From: Salipiger thiooxidans
GTDB taxonomy: Bacteria; Pseudomonadota; Alphaproteobacteria; Rhodobacterales; Rhodobacteraceae
Length of the DNA: 64,000 nucleotides
Direction of reading: 5' to 3'
Assembly (NCBI RefSeq): GCF_900102075.1
Contig: NZ_FNAV01000002.1
Span: 310,001 to 374,000, forward strand
The notes under the pieces were generated by a model, which saw only the letters and a program-made list of their open reading frames with translations, ran no database searches and was not told where the DNA came from. This document shows, piece by piece, positions 18,910 to 30,446 of this stretch (position 1 is its first letter; each line of letters begins with the position of its first letter). Made by a program: the position numbers and the translations under genes.

Positions 18910-20283
18910 ATGTTCCTTTCCGTCTTCGACATGTTCAAGATCGGCATCGGCCCGTCATCCTCGCACACCATGGGGCCGATGGTGGCCGCCGCGCGCTTCC
19001 TCGACACGCTGCGCGCCGCGCCCTTCGAGCCGTATGGCCTGCGCGCGTCGCTGCACGGCTCGCTCGCCTTCACCGGCGTCGGCCACGCGACCGACCGGGC
19101 CACGATCCTCGGGCTCGCGGGGTTCACCCCCGAGGGCTACGAGGCCGAGGCCGCCGAGACCGAGATGGCGCGCATCGCCGCCGAAAAGCAGGTGACCCCC
19201 GAGGGGCTGCCGCCGCTGGTCTTCGACCCGGCCACCGACCTGCGCTTCGACTACGAGCACAACCTTCCCGGCCATGCCAACGGCATGATGCTGCACGCCA
19301 CCGACGCGCAGGGCGACGTGATCCTGTCCGAGACCTACTACTCGGTCGGCGGCGGCTTCGTCCTGACCGCGGCCGAGCTCGAGGCGGGCGATGACGTGGA
19401 CCACGGGCCGCGCGTCCCCTACCCGTTCCGCTCTGCCGCCGAGATGCTCGAGATGGCCAATGCATCAGGGCTGGGCATCGCCGAGATGAAGCGCCGCAAC
19501 GAGCTGTCGCGCCGTCCAGCGGCGCATCTAGACGAGGGGCTCGAGCGGATCTGGGAGGTCATGAACGGCTGCCTCAACCGCGGGCTGGCCTCGGACGGCG
19601 AGTTGCCGGGCGGGCTGCGGGTGAAGCGCCGCGCCAAGGGCATTCATGACGCGCTCAAGGAAGAATACGGCCGCAACCTCACCGCGCCCCATGTCATCAA
19701 CGACTGGATGAGCTGCTACGCCATGGCGGTGAACGAGGAGAACGCCGCCATGGGCCAGGTCGTGACCGCGCCCACCAACGGCGCCGCCGGCGTGGTGCCC
19801 GCGGTGATCCGCTACTGGCTGGATTTCGTGCCGGGCGCGCATTCGAGCCGGGTGCCCGAGTTCCTGCTCACCGCCGCCGCCATCGGCGGGCTGGTGAAGT
19901 ACAACGCCTCGATCTCGGGCGCCGAGGCCGGATGCCAGGCCGAGGTCGGCAGCGCCGCGGCGATGGCGGCGGCCGGGCTCTGCGCGGTGCTGGGCGGCAC
20001 GCCCGCACAGATCGAGAACGCGGCCGAGATCGCGCTCGAGCATCACCTCGGCATGACCTGCGACCCGGTAAAAGGCCTGGTGCAGGTGCCCTGCATCGAG
20101 CGCAACGGGCTCGGCGCAATCAAGGCGGTGTCGGCGGCCTCGCTGAGCCTGCGCGGCGACGGCACCCACCTCGTCCCGCTCGACGCCTGCATCGAGACCA
20201 TGCGGCAAACCGGGCGCGACATGGCCCGGGAATACAAGGAAACCTCGCTCGGCGGGCTCGCGGTCAACGTCCCCAACTGTTGA
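18910..20283 (+). CDS. sdaA: L-serine ammonia-lyase (single-chain, iron-sulfur type)
   Basis: A 457-residue enzyme that deaminates L-serine to pyruvate using a [4Fe-4S] cluster. The start [20 protein letters not shown] at ATG 18910 is the invariant opening of the family. Likely cluster cysteines lie in the C-terminal alpha domain, including [34 protein letters not shown] and VQVPCIERN. It is single-chain as in E. coli SdaA, not split. It is monocistronic and is followed by a strong hairpin terminator. Confidence 0.97.
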   Translation: MFLSVFDMFKIGIGPSSSHTMGPMVAAARFLDTLRAAPFEPYGLRASLHGSLAFTGVGHATDRATILGLAGFTPEGYEAEAAETEMARIAAEKQVTPEGLPPLVFDPATDLRFDYEHNLPGHANGMMLHATDAQGDVILSETYYSVGGGFVLTAAELEAGDDVDHGPRVPYPFRSAAEMLEMANASGLGIAEMKRRNELSRRPAAHLDEGLERIWEVMNGCLNRGLASDGELPGGLRVKRRAKGIHDALKEEYGRNLTAPHVINDWMSCYAMAVNEENAAMGQVVTAPTNGAAGVVPAVIRYWLDFVPGAHSSRVPEFLLTAAAIGGLVKYNASISGAEAGCQAEVGSAAAMAAAGLCAVLGGTPAQIENAAEIALEHHLGMTCDPVKGLVQVPCIERNGLGAIKAVSAASLSLRGDGTHLVPLDACIETMRQTGRDMAREYKETSLGGLAVNVPNC

Positions 20284-20320
20284 GCGCCACGCCCGCTCAA
20301 CGCTTCGCCTCGCGACATGA

Positions 20321-20357
20321 AAAGACCGGTCCCCAAGGCGATTGAGGGCCGGTCTTT
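20321..20357 (+). terminator. Rho-independent terminator after sdaA
   Basis: AAAGACCGG (20321-20329) pairs with CCGGTCTTT (20349-20357) around a 19-base loop, and the stem ends in TTT. It starts 38 bases after the sdaA stop and faces the convergent helicase gene. Confidence 0.75.
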
Positions 20358-20436
20358 CTCGTATCGCTTTTCGTATCGCTGCCGTGCCGGTCAGCAAACA
20401 GCGCCGCCCGTGGGCGACGCTGCGGCGATGTCAGCC

Positions 20437-21729
<1,293 letters not shown>

Positions 21730-22109
21730 GAAGTATCCTTTGCGGAACCGCGCCCCCGCTTGGGACACGGCATGGCGCCACCCGCCTTGCAGGGCGGTGT
21801 GGACAGGGTGCCGCGCGGCCTCGGGACAGGCGGGCGTCTCCCGCCGCGTCTGGCCGTCGCGTTCAGAACCCTGCGTGATGGGGAACCTTTAGGTGGCAAC
21901 GCTGTTGCGCCCGACCCGTCCCGTCGTTCGGGACCGATCGTTCATGGCGCGGCTAGTTCACGCGGCAGCGCAGCGTTACCGCCCATGTGGGGCAAAACCG
22001 TCCACAAGTCAAGCACGGTGCGTCACGATGATTGACCCTTTCGCCCGCCCGCGCCCCGGGACGGGGCCGGACAGGCGTTGATTTTCCGCAATCCCGGGCC
22101 GGTTGCGCC
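21730..22109. other. Non-coding gap of 380 bases
   Basis: This lies between the helicase start and the amidase stop, both on the minus strand. I see no convincing frame, hairpin with T-run, or RNA gene. It may include a long helicase 5' leader, which is common for cold-inducible DEAD-box genes, but no such element can be recognised. Confidence 0.5.
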
Positions 22110-23504
22110 TCAGGACACCAGCGCCGGGGCGCCGAAGCCCTGCTCGAGCAGCTCGCCCGCCTCGAAGCAGATGTCCTCACGCCACGGCGCCGTCACGAGC
22201 TGCACCCCCGAGGGCACGCCGTCGATGACCCCGGACGAGATCGAGATGCCCGGCAGCGCCAGCAGCGGGATGGCGATCTGCGGAAGCTGCGCCTCCCAGA
22301 GCCGCGCGACGGCGTCGCCGCCCTCGAGATCCGCGTCCTGCCTGAACGGCAGATCCGCCGAGACCGGCATCAGCACCACCGGGTAGTCCTGCAGGAAGCC
22401 GCGCCACGCCCGGATCAGCGCCGAGCGGCGCATGAACACCTCGCTGAAGCGCTTCACGTCCACCGCCGCGGCGCGCGCGGCGTAATGCGAGAGCAGCGCG
22501 ATGGCGCCGGGATCGCCCTCGGCCTGCGCTGCGGCCATCTTGTCGGCGTGGCCGTCCGAGAGCCAGAGGTCGATCTGCAGCTCCACTGCCTCGCGGATCT
22601 CGGGGATCTCGGAGGGCTCGTCGACCTCCCACCCCGCGAGGCGGAAGATGTTCGCGGCACGCTCGAGATCGTCGAGGATGCGCGGGTCGGTGTCGATGCC
22701 GCCCGGACGCTTCACCAGCGCCACGCGGCGCCGGTAGCGCGGCCCCTCGAGCGGCACCGGCGCGCTCCAGGGATCGTCCGCGGCGTAGCCCGCCATGCCT
22801 TCGAGCCCGAGGCGCAGGTCGTCGACCCGGCGCGCGATGGGGCCCGAGACCGCCATGATCTGCGGCCCGATGCCCCGGTCGGGCGAGGAGTGGTTGAACG
22901 TCGGCACCCGCCCCAGCGTCGGGCGCAGCCCCTGCACGCCGCAGGCATAGGCGGGGTAGCGGATCGAGCCCGCGATATCGGTGCCGTGGGCGATGTGGCC
23001 CATGCCGGTCGCCACCGCGGCCCCTGCCCCGCCCGACGATCCGCCGGCGGTCAGCGCCGGGTTATGCGGGTTCCTGGTCTCGCCGTAGAAGTTGTTGGTG
23101 GTGAACCAGCGGTACGAGAAGGCGGGCGTGTTGGTGCGCCCGATGGCGATGGCGTCGTGCTGGCGCATGTGGCGCAGGAACGGGTTGTCCTGCGTCGCCA
23201 CGACGTTCTCGAAGATCCGGCAGCTGTTGGTCGAGGCATAGCCCTTCTGGTCCGACAGTACCTTGATGGTCACCGGCACGCCTGCCAGCGCGCCGATCTG
23301 CTCGCCACGGGCGATGCGGGCGTCCAGCGCCTCGGCCTCGCCCATGGCGTCCTCGCTGCAATCCTGCACGATGGCATTCACCTGCGGGTTTAGCCTGGCC
23401 ACGCGGTCGAGCGTGTCGCGGATGACGTCGGCGGCCTTCAGCTCGCCACGGCGGATGCGCGCGGCGAGCTCGCGCGCGGAAAGGGTGTTCGGATCGGTGC
23501 TCAT
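22110..23504 (-). CDS. Amidase-signature hydrolase
   Basis: A 464-residue amidase of the AS family, which cleaves carboxamides. The Ser-cisSer-Lys triad is visible as Lys81 in PVTIKVLSDQKG, the cis-Ser in GGSSGGAGAAVA (about 154-165) and the nucleophile Ser180 in GTDIAGSIRYPA. It is the last gene of the minus-strand arm of the accessory catabolic region, 36 bases after the 2-hydroxyacid dehydrogenase. Context suggests that it hydrolyses an amide imported by the peptide-type ABC system next door. The substrate is unknown; the sequence does not mark it as GatA. Confidence 0.92.
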   Translation of the reverse strand: MSTDPNTLSARELAARIRRGELKAADVIRDTLDRVARLNPQVNAIVQDCSEDAMGEAEALDARIARGEQIGALAGVPVTIKVLSDQKGYASTNSCRIFENVVATQDNPFLRHMRQHDAIAIGRTNTPAFSYRWFTTNNFYGETRNPHNPALTAGGSSGGAGAAVATGMGHIAHGTDIAGSIRYPAYACGVQGLRPTLGRVPTFNHSSPDRGIGPQIMAVSGPIARRVDDLRLGLEGMAGYAADDPWSAPVPLEGPRYRRRVALVKRPGGIDTDPRILDDLERAANIFRLAGWEVDEPSEIPEIREAVELQIDLWLSDGHADKMAAAQAEGDPGAIALLSHYAARAAAVDVKRFSEVFMRRSALIRAWRGFLQDYPVVLMPVSADLPFRQDADLEGGDAVARLWEAQLPQIAIPLLALPGISISSGVIDGVPSGVQLVTAPWREDICFEAGELLEQGFGAPALVS

Positions 23505-23540
23505 TTCAGGGGGACTTTCGAGAAGACGGGAAATACGGGA

Positions 23541-24446
23541 TCAGGCCGGCTGCAGGTCGAGCATGCGCGCGCGGATGGCGAGGACGACGTTTTCGGGCAC
23601 GGGAATGCTGGCGACATGCGGCGTGATGAAGATCCTGGGGTGGGACCAGAACGGGTGGCCCTGCGGCAGCGGCTCGGTCTCGAACACGTCCACCGAGGCG
23701 CCCGAGAGGTGGCCGCTGTCGATGGCCTCGACCAGCGCGGTCTCGTCCACCTGCCCGCCCCGCCCGATGTGGATGATCGCGGCGCCCTGCGGCAGCTTCG
23801 CCATCAGCTCGGCGCCGATCATCCCTTGCGTCTGCGCGGTGAGCGGCAGCACGTTGATCAGGATGTCGCTCTGGGCAAGGAAGTCGTCGAGCCCGTCGGC
23901 GGTGTAATGCGTCACGCCCGGCATCGGCTCGGGCGCGCGGCGGGAATAGCTCGCCACCGGGTAGCCGAGCGCCGTCAGGCCGCGCGCGATGGCCTGCCCC
24001 ATGTGACCGAAGCCCATGACGCCGATACGCTTTTCCAGCGGAGAGATGCCGTAGAGCTTGCGCTGATAGTCCTGCCGCCCACGTGCCTCGAACCAGCTCG
24101 CCATCTCGCGGTGGTGCCAGAGGACATGGAAGACGCTGAAGCCCGCCATCTGCTGGGCCTGATCGGCATCCTCGACCCGGAAGATCGGCAGCCCCTTGGG
24201 CAGCGAGGGGCAGGCCTCGATGGCATCCACTCCCGCCCCCGCGCCGAAGACGGCGCGCAGGTTGGGATAGGGGGTGAAGGCATCGGCCGCCGGCAGGAAG
24301 GTGAACATGAACTGCACCTCCGCCGGGTTGGCGATCTCGTCGGGGCGTCGCAGATCGAGCTCGGGCGCGACCTTCTCGAAAAGCGGGATGTATCGCTCTC
24401 CCAGTTCGAGTCGAGAGTCGCTCACGACGCCTAGAATGCGGGTCAT
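23541..24446 (-). CDS. 2-hydroxyacid dehydrogenase, GhrA-like (glyoxylate/hydroxypyruvate reductase type)
   Basis: A 301-residue NAD(P)H-dependent dehydrogenase. The nucleotide fold is IGVMGFGHMGQAIARGL (about 140-156). Catalytic residues are the Arg in IHIGRGGQVDE, the Glu in DVFETEPLPQGHPFW and the His in ITPHVASIPVPEN. The missing canonical N-terminal segment and the W/H-rich HVLWHHREMASWFEARG stretch are typical of GhrA. Its start overlaps the ABC ATPase stop by four bases, so it is co-translated with the transporter. In context it may reduce or oxidise a 2-oxo/2-hydroxy acid released during catabolism. Confidence 0.9.
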   Translation of the reverse strand: MTRILGVVSDSRLELGERYIPLFEKVAPELDLRRPDEIANPAEVQFMFTFLPAADAFTPYPNLRAVFGAGAGVDAIEACPSLPKGLPIFRVEDADQAQQMAGFSVFHVLWHHREMASWFEARGRQDYQRKLYGISPLEKRIGVMGFGHMGQAIARGLTALGYPVASYSRRAPEPMPGVTHYTADGLDDFLAQSDILINVLPLTAQTQGMIGAELMAKLPQGAAIIHIGRGGQVDETALVEAIDSGHLSGASVDVFETEPLPQGHPFWSHPRIFITPHVASIPVPENVVLAIRARMLDLQPA

Positions 24447-26062
24447 ACGGTGGCAGTCCTTTGTTGTTCCCAGTCGGCCCCCGGCACGGCCGCCAGAAGC
24501 TTTCGCGTGTATTCCTGCTGAGGGCGCAGGAAGATGTCATGCACGGTGCCGATCTCGACCAACCGGCCCTTCTGCATCACCGCGATACGGTCGCACAGCT
24601 GGGCCGCCACCCTCAGATCGTGGGTGATGAAGAGGATCGACAGCTCCATCTTCTCGCGCAGCTCCCGCAGGAGGTCCAGCACCTGGGCCTGGATAGAGAC
24701 GTCGAGAGCCGAAACTGCCTCATCCGCGATGATCAGTTCGGGGTCCATGGCCAAAGCGCGGGCAATTCCGATACGTTGGCGCTGCCCTCCCGAGAATTCA
24801 TGCGGGAAACGCTGCGCCGCATCGGCCCCGAGTCCCACGATCTCGAGCAGTTCGCGGGCACGGGCCTCGGCCTGCTTGCGGGGCACACCGCGGGTGATCG
24901 GGCCGTCGGTGATCGCGCCCATGATGCGCTGGCGCGGGTTGAGCGAGGCGTAGGGATCCTGGAAGACCATCTGCACCTTGTGGCGCTGCTTGCGCAGCTC
25001 TTCGTCCGAGAGCGCCGCAAGGTCGGTGCCGCCCACAAGCACCTGCCCGCCGTCCGGCGTCACCAGCCGCACCGCGGTGCGGCCCAGCGTCGACTTGCCC
25101 GAACCCGACTCGCCCACGAGGCCCAGCACCTCGCCGCGCGCCACCGAGAGCGACACGTCGTCCACCGCCCGCACCTCGCGCACCGGACGGAAGAAGCCGC
25201 CGCCGGTGCGATAGACCTTGCGCAGCCCCTTGATCTCGAGCGCGGGCGTCTCGGACAGCGCGCGCGCCTCGGGCAGCCGCCCGGTCGGGATCGCGTCGAG
25301 CAGGCGCCGGGTGTAGTCGTGCTGCGGGTCGTTGAGCACGGTTGCCGCGGCGCCACGCTCGACCACCTTGCCCTCGCGCATGACGATGACCTGGTCGGCG
25401 ATCTCCGCCACCACGCCGAAGTCGTGGGTGATGAACATCACCGCCATGCCCCGCCGCTCGCGCAGGTCGAGGATCAGCTTCAGGATCTGCGCCTGCGTCG
25501 TCACGTCGAGCGCCGTGGTGGGCTCATCCGCGATCAGGAGCTTCGGCTCCAGCGCCAGCGCCATGGCGATCATCGCCCGCTGCCGCTGCCCGCCGGACAG
25601 CTGGAAGGGATAGGCGCGGATGATCTTCTCGGGGTCCGGCAGCTGCACCTCGCGGATCAGCTCCAGTGCCCGTTCGCGCCGTTCCGACTGGGTGTAGCGG
25701 TCGTGGGCGGCGAAGACCTCGGCGATCTGGTCGCCGATCCGCATCAGCGGGTTCAGCGCCGTCATCGGCTCCTGGAAGATCATCGCGACCTGCGCGCCGC
25801 GCAGCGCCTGCTTCTCGCTTTCCGGAAGGCGCAGCACGTCGCGCGCCTCGAACATGGCGCGGCCCGCCTTGACCGTCACGCCGGGGGGCAGCAGCCCCAT
25901 CAGCGCGTTGGCGGTCATCGACTTGCCGGAGCCGGATTCGCCCACGACGCAGAGGATCTCGCCCTTGTCGATGGCGAAGCTCACGTCCTCGACCGCGAAG
26001 GGCCGGTCGGCGCCCTCGGGCAGGCCGATGGAGAGGTGCTCGATGGTCAGTGTCGTGCTCAT
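24443..26062 (-). CDS. Peptide-type ABC transporter ATPase, DppD-DppF fusion
   Basis: A 539-residue protein with two complete nucleotide-binding domains in one chain. The first has Walker A GESGSGKS (about 40), the signature LSGGQRQR and the Walker B LLIADEPT. The second has Walker [10 protein letters not shown] (about 320), the signature FSGGQRQR and IIADEAVS. Oligopeptide-type C-terminal extensions (the R-L-L-D-A-I-P and KLLAAVPG regions) follow each domain. I start at ATG 26062, where the first domain begins ([15 protein letters not shown]); the longer frame upstream is the permease read out of frame. Four-base overlaps join it to the permease gene before it and the dehydrogenase gene after it. 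Confidence 0.96.
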   Translation of the reverse strand: MSTTLTIEHLSIGLPEGADRPFAVEDVSFAIDKGEILCVVGESGSGKSMTANALMGLLPPGVTVKAGRAMFEARDVLRLPESEKQALRGAQVAMIFQEPMTALNPLMRIGDQIAEVFAAHDRYTQSERRERALELIREVQLPDPEKIIRAYPFQLSGGQRQRAMIAMALALEPKLLIADEPTTALDVTTQAQILKLILDLRERRGMAVMFITHDFGVVAEIADQVIVMREGKVVERGAAATVLNDPQHDYTRRLLDAIPTGRLPEARALSETPALEIKGLRKVYRTGGGFFRPVREVRAVDDVSLSVARGEVLGLVGESGSGKSTLGRTAVRLVTPDGGQVLVGGTDLAALSDEELRKQRHKVQMVFQDPYASLNPRQRIMGAITDGPITRGVPRKQAEARARELLEIVGLGADAAQRFPHEFSGGQRQRIGIARALAMDPELIIADEAVSALDVSIQAQVLDLLRELREKMELSILFITHDLRVAAQLCDRIAVMQKGRLVEIGTVHDIFLRPQQEYTRKLLAAVPGADWEQQRTATV

Positions 26063-26892
26063 GCCTTGCCCTTTCGGGAGAGGTGCGGATTCAGTGCATC
26101 GTTGAGTCCTTCGCCGATGAGGTTCAGCGCGAGAACGGTGATGATGATCGCCACGCCCGGGAAGAAACTCAGCCACCAGCTCGAACGGATGACGGTGCGC
26201 GCGGCACCGATCATGTAGCCCCAGCTCATGGCGTTGGGATCGCCTAGGCCGAGGAACGAGAGCGAGCTTTCCAGAAGGATCGCCGTCGCCACCATGAGCG
26301 AGGCCATGACGATGATCGGCGAGACCGTGTTGGGCAGCACCTGCCGCACGAGGATGCGTGGCTTCGACAGGCCCGCGAGGGTCGCGGCGTCGACGAATTC
26401 GCGCTTGCGCACCGACATGACCTCGGCCCGCACGAGGCGTGCCACCGGCGGCCACGAGACGATGGCGATGGCCAGCGTGATCGAGGCCAGCGTCGGCTCG
26501 AAGATCGCCACCAGCACGATGGCCAGCGCGAAGTTGGGGATGGTCTGGAAGAACTCTGTGAAGCGCATGGCGCCTTCATCGACGTAGCCGCCGTAGAAGC
26601 CGGCCAGCGCGCCCAGCGGCACGCCGATCAGCAGCGCCACCAGCGTAGAGACGAGCCCCACCAGCAGCGACACCCGCGCGCCGTAGGCGAGCTGGGCCGC
26701 CACGTCGCGGCCCAGCGTGTCGGTGCCGAGCGGCAGCCCGTCCATGGCAAAGGGTGCAAGGAAGGGCCGCTGTACCATCTGCCAGGGCGAGTTGGCGAAG
26801 ATAAGCGGGGCGAAGATGGCGATGGCGATCACCAGCACCAGCAGGACGACGCCGATCACCGCGCCGATATTGCTCCGGAAGCGTTTCCACAT
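26059..26892 (-). CDS. ABC transporter permease, DppC-like
   Basis: A 277-residue inner-membrane permease. The first helix is at about 8-30 (IGAVIGVVLLVLVIAIAIFAPL), followed by the DppC-type periplasmic segment with GTDTLGRDVAAQLAYGARVSL. A five-helix BPD_transp core includes the EAA-like loop EFVDAATLAGLSKPRILVRQVLPN. It lies three bases after the DppB-like gene and overlaps the ATPase gene by four. It forms the channel with that partner. Confidence 0.95.
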   Translation of the reverse strand: MWKRFRSNIGAVIGVVLLVLVIAIAIFAPLIFANSPWQMVQRPFLAPFAMDGLPLGTDTLGRDVAAQLAYGARVSLLVGLVSTLVALLIGVPLGALAGFYGGYVDEGAMRFTEFFQTIPNFALAIVLVAIFEPTLASITLAIAIVSWPPVARLVRAEVMSVRKREFVDAATLAGLSKPRILVRQVLPNTVSPIIVMASLMVATAILLESSLSFLGLGDPNAMSWGYMIGAARTVIRSSWWLSFFPGVAIIITVLALNLIGEGLNDALNPHLSRKGKA

Positions 26893-26895
26893 GGC

Positions 26896-27873
26896 TCAGG
26901 CCCTCGCGCCGATGCGTGGGTCGACAAGGCGGTAGACGATGTCGGTCACGATGTTGAACAGGATCACCATGGCGGCGGAGACGAGGAACACGCCGAGGAT
27001 GGTGTTGTAGTCGCGCGCGGCGAGGCTCTCGAACATCAGCCGCCCGATGCCGGGCCAGGCGAAGACGGTCTCGGTCAGCACCGCGCCACCCACCAGCTGG
27101 CCCGCCTGCAGGCCCGCCAGCGTCACCACCGGAAGGATGGCGTTGCGCAGGATGTGGCGGCGACGGATGACCCGCCCCGAAAGACCCTTGGCCTTGGCGG
27201 TCTTGACGAAGTCGGCGGTCGAGACCTCGAGCATCGAGGCCCGCGTCATGCGCATGTAGACCGCCATGAAGAACAGCCCCAGCGTGAGGGCCGGCAGGAT
27301 CAGGTGCTTGAGAATGTCGATGACGCGCGCGAGGCCGGTGTAGTCGGCGCCCACGGTCTCGTAGCCGAAGCCGGGCAGCCAGCCGAGCCAGACCGAGAAC
27401 ACCAGCACCGCCATCAGCGCCGCCCAGTAGAGCGGTGTCGCGTAGAACAGCAGCGCCAGCGTGGTCAGCAGGCTGTCCTGCGGCTTGCCCACCCTCGCGG
27501 CGGCGGCGACGCCAAGCGCGATGCCGAGCACCAGCGAGATGACGAAGGCGGTGAGCGTGAGCAGCAGCGTCGCGGGTAGGCGCTCGGCGATCAGGTCGAT
27601 TACCGGGGCGTTCTGGCGGAACGAGTAGCCGAGGTCGAGCTGGGCCACACCGCCCACGTATTTCGCGAGCTGGATGTAGAAGGGCTGGTCGAGGCCGAAG
27701 CGCTCGCGCAGCTGGGCGATCATCTGCTCGTCGGCGGCGCCCGCCTCGCCCGCGAGCACCACGGCGGGATCGCCGGGGGCCGCGTGCAGCAGGCAGAAGT
27801 TCAGAACCGCGATGGCAAGCAGCGTCAGCGCGGCTTTCGCAAGCCGCGACAGGATGGCGACGAAAACGGACAT
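26896..27873 (-). CDS. ABC transporter permease, DppB-like
   Basis: A 325-residue inner-membrane permease of the peptide/nickel class. The first helix (FVAILSRLAKAALTLLAIAVLNFCLLHA) precedes the typical PGDPAVVLAGE segment and a long periplasmic part with the conserved RFGLDQPFYIQLAKYVGG. The BPD_transp core has the EAA loop DFVKTAKAKGLSGRVIRRRHILRNA. It is the second gene of the transporter set, 72 bases after the binding protein, with a hairpin between them. Confidence 0.95.
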   Translation of the reverse strand: MSVFVAILSRLAKAALTLLAIAVLNFCLLHAAPGDPAVVLAGEAGAADEQMIAQLRERFGLDQPFYIQLAKYVGGVAQLDLGYSFRQNAPVIDLIAERLPATLLLTLTAFVISLVLGIALGVAAAARVGKPQDSLLTTLALLFYATPLYWAALMAVLVFSVWLGWLPGFGYETVGADYTGLARVIDILKHLILPALTLGLFFMAVYMRMTRASMLEVSTADFVKTAKAKGLSGRVIRRRHILRNAILPVVTLAGLQAGQLVGGAVLTETVFAWPGIGRLMFESLAARDYNTILGVFLVSAAMVILFNIVTDIVYRLVDPRIGARA

Positions 27874-27910
27874 GCCGGTCGCTCCCTCAGATTGGGTCGT
27901 CAGGGGAGGC

Positions 27911-27935
27911 CGGGCAGGCCCGAGGGGCCCGCCCG
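27911..27935 (-). other. Intercistronic hairpin downstream of the binding-protein gene
   Basis: CGGGC-A-GGCCC (27911-27921) pairs with GGGCC-C-GCCCG (27925-27935) with one A-C mismatch and a three-base loop. No T-run follows. Such stems between a binding protein and its permeases often stabilise the upstream mRNA and raise binding-protein yield; that role here is inference. Confidence 0.5.
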
Positions 27936-27945
27936 ACCGGCTCTG

Positions 27946-29493
27946 TTACTTCTCGATCCAGGCGTTGCGCGGACCGTCGTTCACGCCGATGCCGGTGGTC
28001 ACGAGGTCTTTGATGTCGCAACGGTAGATGGTCGGGAACTCGAGCTCGAGCAGCCAGGCCACCGGCACGTCATCGACGATCTCCTTCTGGATCTCGTTGT
28101 AGGCGGTCTGCCTGTCCTCGGGCGAGATCATCGTCGCGGCAGAGAACCACTTCTCGTCGAGCTCGGGGTTCTCGTAGCCCTCGACGTTGTTCCAAGGGCT
28201 GCCCTTGCTGATCTGGTCAGAGGTGTAGTTCCGCGACACGCCAAGCGCCGGATCGCCGTACTGGTAGAGGTAGGTGAAGGCCATGTCGTAGTCCCACTGG
28301 GACGTCTTCTCGTTCCAGCCGGCGACGTCGGTGCTGTCGATCTCGACGTTGATGCCGACCTCGGTGAGGTTCTGGCGGATGGCCTCGGCCCAGCGCTGCC
28401 AGGTCTCGCCGTAGGGCAGCGGCAGCAGGCGCACGGCCTCGCCGTCATAGCCCATCTCCTCGAGCAGCTCCTTGGCCTTGTCGGGGTTGTAGTCGTAGAT
28501 CGTGACGTCGTCCGAGTAGAAGTTGGTCTTGGACGAGACCGGGCCGGTGGCCACGGTGCCGAAGCCGTTCCACACCACGTCGCGCTGGAAGTTGCGGTCC
28601 ATCGCGTACATCACCGCCTGGCGGAAACGCACGTCCGAGGTCGGCCCCTCGCGGTTGTTGAGCCACATCCAGGCGTGCGGCGCGAAGAATTCCCAGCCCG
28701 AGCCGGTCGAGCACACGCCCTCCATCTCGGTCAGGCGCGGCACGTCCCAGTTCTCGACCGAGCCGCCGGGCAGCACGTCGACTTCGCCGGTCTCGAAGGC
28801 CACCGCGCGCGAGGCGGCGTCGGGGATCACCCGATAGTAGACCTCGTCGAGATAGGGCAGACCGTCGACGTAGTAGTCCTCGTTCTTCACGAGGTGGATG
28901 AAGCTGCCCTTCTCCCAGGCCTCGAACTTGAACGGGCCGGTGCCGATCGGCGTGGCGTTCATCTCGTTGGTGGCGAAATCGGTACCTTCGTAGATGTGCT
29001 TGGGCACCATCGGCATGGTCCCGGTCTCGAAGACCGAGATGAACGGGCCGAAGGGCTCCTTGAGCTGGAACACCACGGTGAGCGGATCCGGCGCGGTGAT
29101 GCTCTCGACATAGGCCAGCGACGAGCGCAGGCGGGCGTGGGTCTCGCGCAGGAAGACGTCGGCCGAGAACACCACGTCATCGGCGGTGAAGGGCTCGCCG
29201 TCGTGCCAGGTCACGCCGTCGCGCAGGTGGAAGGTGTAGGTGAGACCGTCCTCGGAGATCTCCCAGCTTTCCGCCAGCAGCGGCTGTGGGTCGAGGTCGG
29301 TGTTGTATTGCAGCAGGCCTTCGTAGATGTCGCCCGCGACAAGCTGCGTGGGCCCGTTCTGGACGAGGCCCAGCATGAGCGAAGGCGGCTCGGGCTGCAC
29401 GACGATGTCGAGGCGCCCGCCGGCTTCCTGCGCGGCGAGAGGCGCCGCGAGAGCCGCGGCAATAAGGAACGTTGTCGCTTTGAGATGTTTCAT
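27946..29493 (-). CDS. Peptide-type ABC transporter substrate-binding protein
   Basis: A 515-residue periplasmic binding protein of family 5 (SBP_bac_5, DppA/OppA class). The signal peptide is MKHLKATTFLIAAALAAPLAAQ. Family features include DIYEGLLQYNTDLDPQPLLAESW, YTFHLRDGVTWHDGEPFTADDVVFS and VRFRQAVMYAMDRN. It is followed by two permeases and a fused ATPase on the same strand, which gives a complete importer. Ligand specificity cannot be read from the sequence. The linked amidase and deacylases suggest an N-acyl amino acid, acylated amine or peptide-like compound. Confidence 0.95.
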   Translation of the reverse strand: MKHLKATTFLIAAALAAPLAAQEAGGRLDIVVQPEPPSLMLGLVQNGPTQLVAGDIYEGLLQYNTDLDPQPLLAESWEISEDGLTYTFHLRDGVTWHDGEPFTADDVVFSADVFLRETHARLRSSLAYVESITAPDPLTVVFQLKEPFGPFISVFETGTMPMVPKHIYEGTDFATNEMNATPIGTGPFKFEAWEKGSFIHLVKNEDYYVDGLPYLDEVYYRVIPDAASRAVAFETGEVDVLPGGSVENWDVPRLTEMEGVCSTGSGWEFFAPHAWMWLNNREGPTSDVRFRQAVMYAMDRNFQRDVVWNGFGTVATGPVSSKTNFYSDDVTIYDYNPDKAKELLEEMGYDGEAVRLLPLPYGETWQRWAEAIRQNLTEVGINVEIDSTDVAGWNEKTSQWDYDMAFTYLYQYGDPALGVSRNYTSDQISKGSPWNNVEGYENPELDEKWFSAATMISPEDRQTAYNEIQKEIVDDVPVAWLLELEFPTIYRCDIKDLVTTGIGVNDGPRNAWIEK

Positions 29494-29598
29494 GGCTTCC
29501 CTGTCGATTATGGTTCTGGTGATTGGCTGACATCTGTCTTGTCGCAGATTTGTCGTGACGCGCCCCGCCCCCCGTGGACGAGACGCGAAATCCTGGGT

Positions 29599-30369
29599 TC
29601 AGTCCTTGTAGCCCGGCGCCACCTTGTCGAGCTGGCGCAGGAAGGCATCCCACTCCGGGTCGGCGCGGCCGGTCTCGGCGTCCTTGTCATAGGCGCGGGC
29701 GTATTGCTTCGCGGTGTGCTCGGCGACCTCGTGCGGCAGCACGACCGGCGTGAGCCCCATGCCCAGCGCCGCGACCTGCGCCTTGCACGAGCGCTCGAGG
29801 TTCAGCGCCAGCTTCAGCGCCTCGGCCACCGAACGGCCGAGCAGCAGCGTACCGTGGTTGCGCAGCAGCATGACGAACTTGTCGCCGAGGTCGGCCACGA
29901 TGCGCTCGCGCTCGGCGAGGTTCAGTGCGATGCCCTCGTAGTCGTGGAAGGCAATGCGGTCGTAAAACTGCGCCGACCACTGGTTGAGCGGCAGCAGCCC
30001 CTCCTTGATCGACGAGACCGCGACACCCGCCACCGTGTGGGTGTGCAGCACGCAGACCGCGTCATGACGGGCCATGTGCACCGCCGAGTGGATGGTGAAG
30101 CCCGCGGCGTTCACCCCTGCCCCGTAGGGATCGTCCACCACAGCGCCGGTCTCGTCGATGGTGACGAGGTTCGAGGCCGTGACCTCGTCGAAGCGCAGGC
30201 CGTAGGGGTTGAGCAGAAACCGCTTCTCGCCGTCGGGGCCGTCGGGCATGCGCGCCGAGATGTGCGTGTAGATGCTGTCGTCCATCCCGTAGTGGGCAAT
30301 CAGCCGGTAGGCCGCCGCGAGATCGCGCCGAAGCTGCGCCACCGTGTCCGTCATCGCGCCGTCGGGCAT
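29599..30369 (-). CDS. Class II aldolase/adducin-family protein
   Basis: About 256 residues with the class II aldolase fold. The metal ligands are the pair in CVLHTHTVAGVAV and the His of LLRNHGTLLLG, with the conserved GYDxI-like DYEGIALNLAERERI between them. A catalytic Glu is not obvious in the usual place. This matches the many family members that are not sugar-phosphate aldolases. I start at ATG 30369 (AGAAGGA upstream); ATG 30354 is the alternative. It is the first gene of the minus-strand arm, divergent from the GntR regulator and next to its operator. Function in this pathway is unknown. Confidence 0.9.
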   Translation of the reverse strand: MPDGAMTDTVAQLRRDLAAAYRLIAHYGMDDSIYTHISARMPDGPDGEKRFLLNPYGLRFDEVTASNLVTIDETGAVVDDPYGAGVNAAGFTIHSAVHMARHDAVCVLHTHTVAGVAVSSIKEGLLPLNQWSAQFYDRIAFHDYEGIALNLAERERIVADLGDKFVMLLRNHGTLLLGRSVAEALKLALNLERSCKAQVAALGMGLTPVVLPHEVAEHTAKQYARAYDKDAETGRADPEWDAFLRQLDKVAPGYKD

Positions 30370-30432
30370 GAGAGTCGTCCTTCTGCTGTCGGGTGTCGAA
30401 AGGAAGGACAATTTTGCATCTTTGGTCAAGTC

Positions 30433-30446
30433 GATTGTCGACAATC
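30433..30446. promoter_or_regulatory. Probable GntR/FCD operator palindrome
   Basis: GATTGTCGACAATC is a perfect 14-base palindrome midway between the divergent aldolase and GntR genes. Its core TTGT-CG-ACAA resembles the TnGTnnnACnA targets of FCD-type GntR proteins. Two further half-like ACAATT blocks flank it (30409-30414 and 30456-30461). It probably controls both arms. Confidence 0.62.
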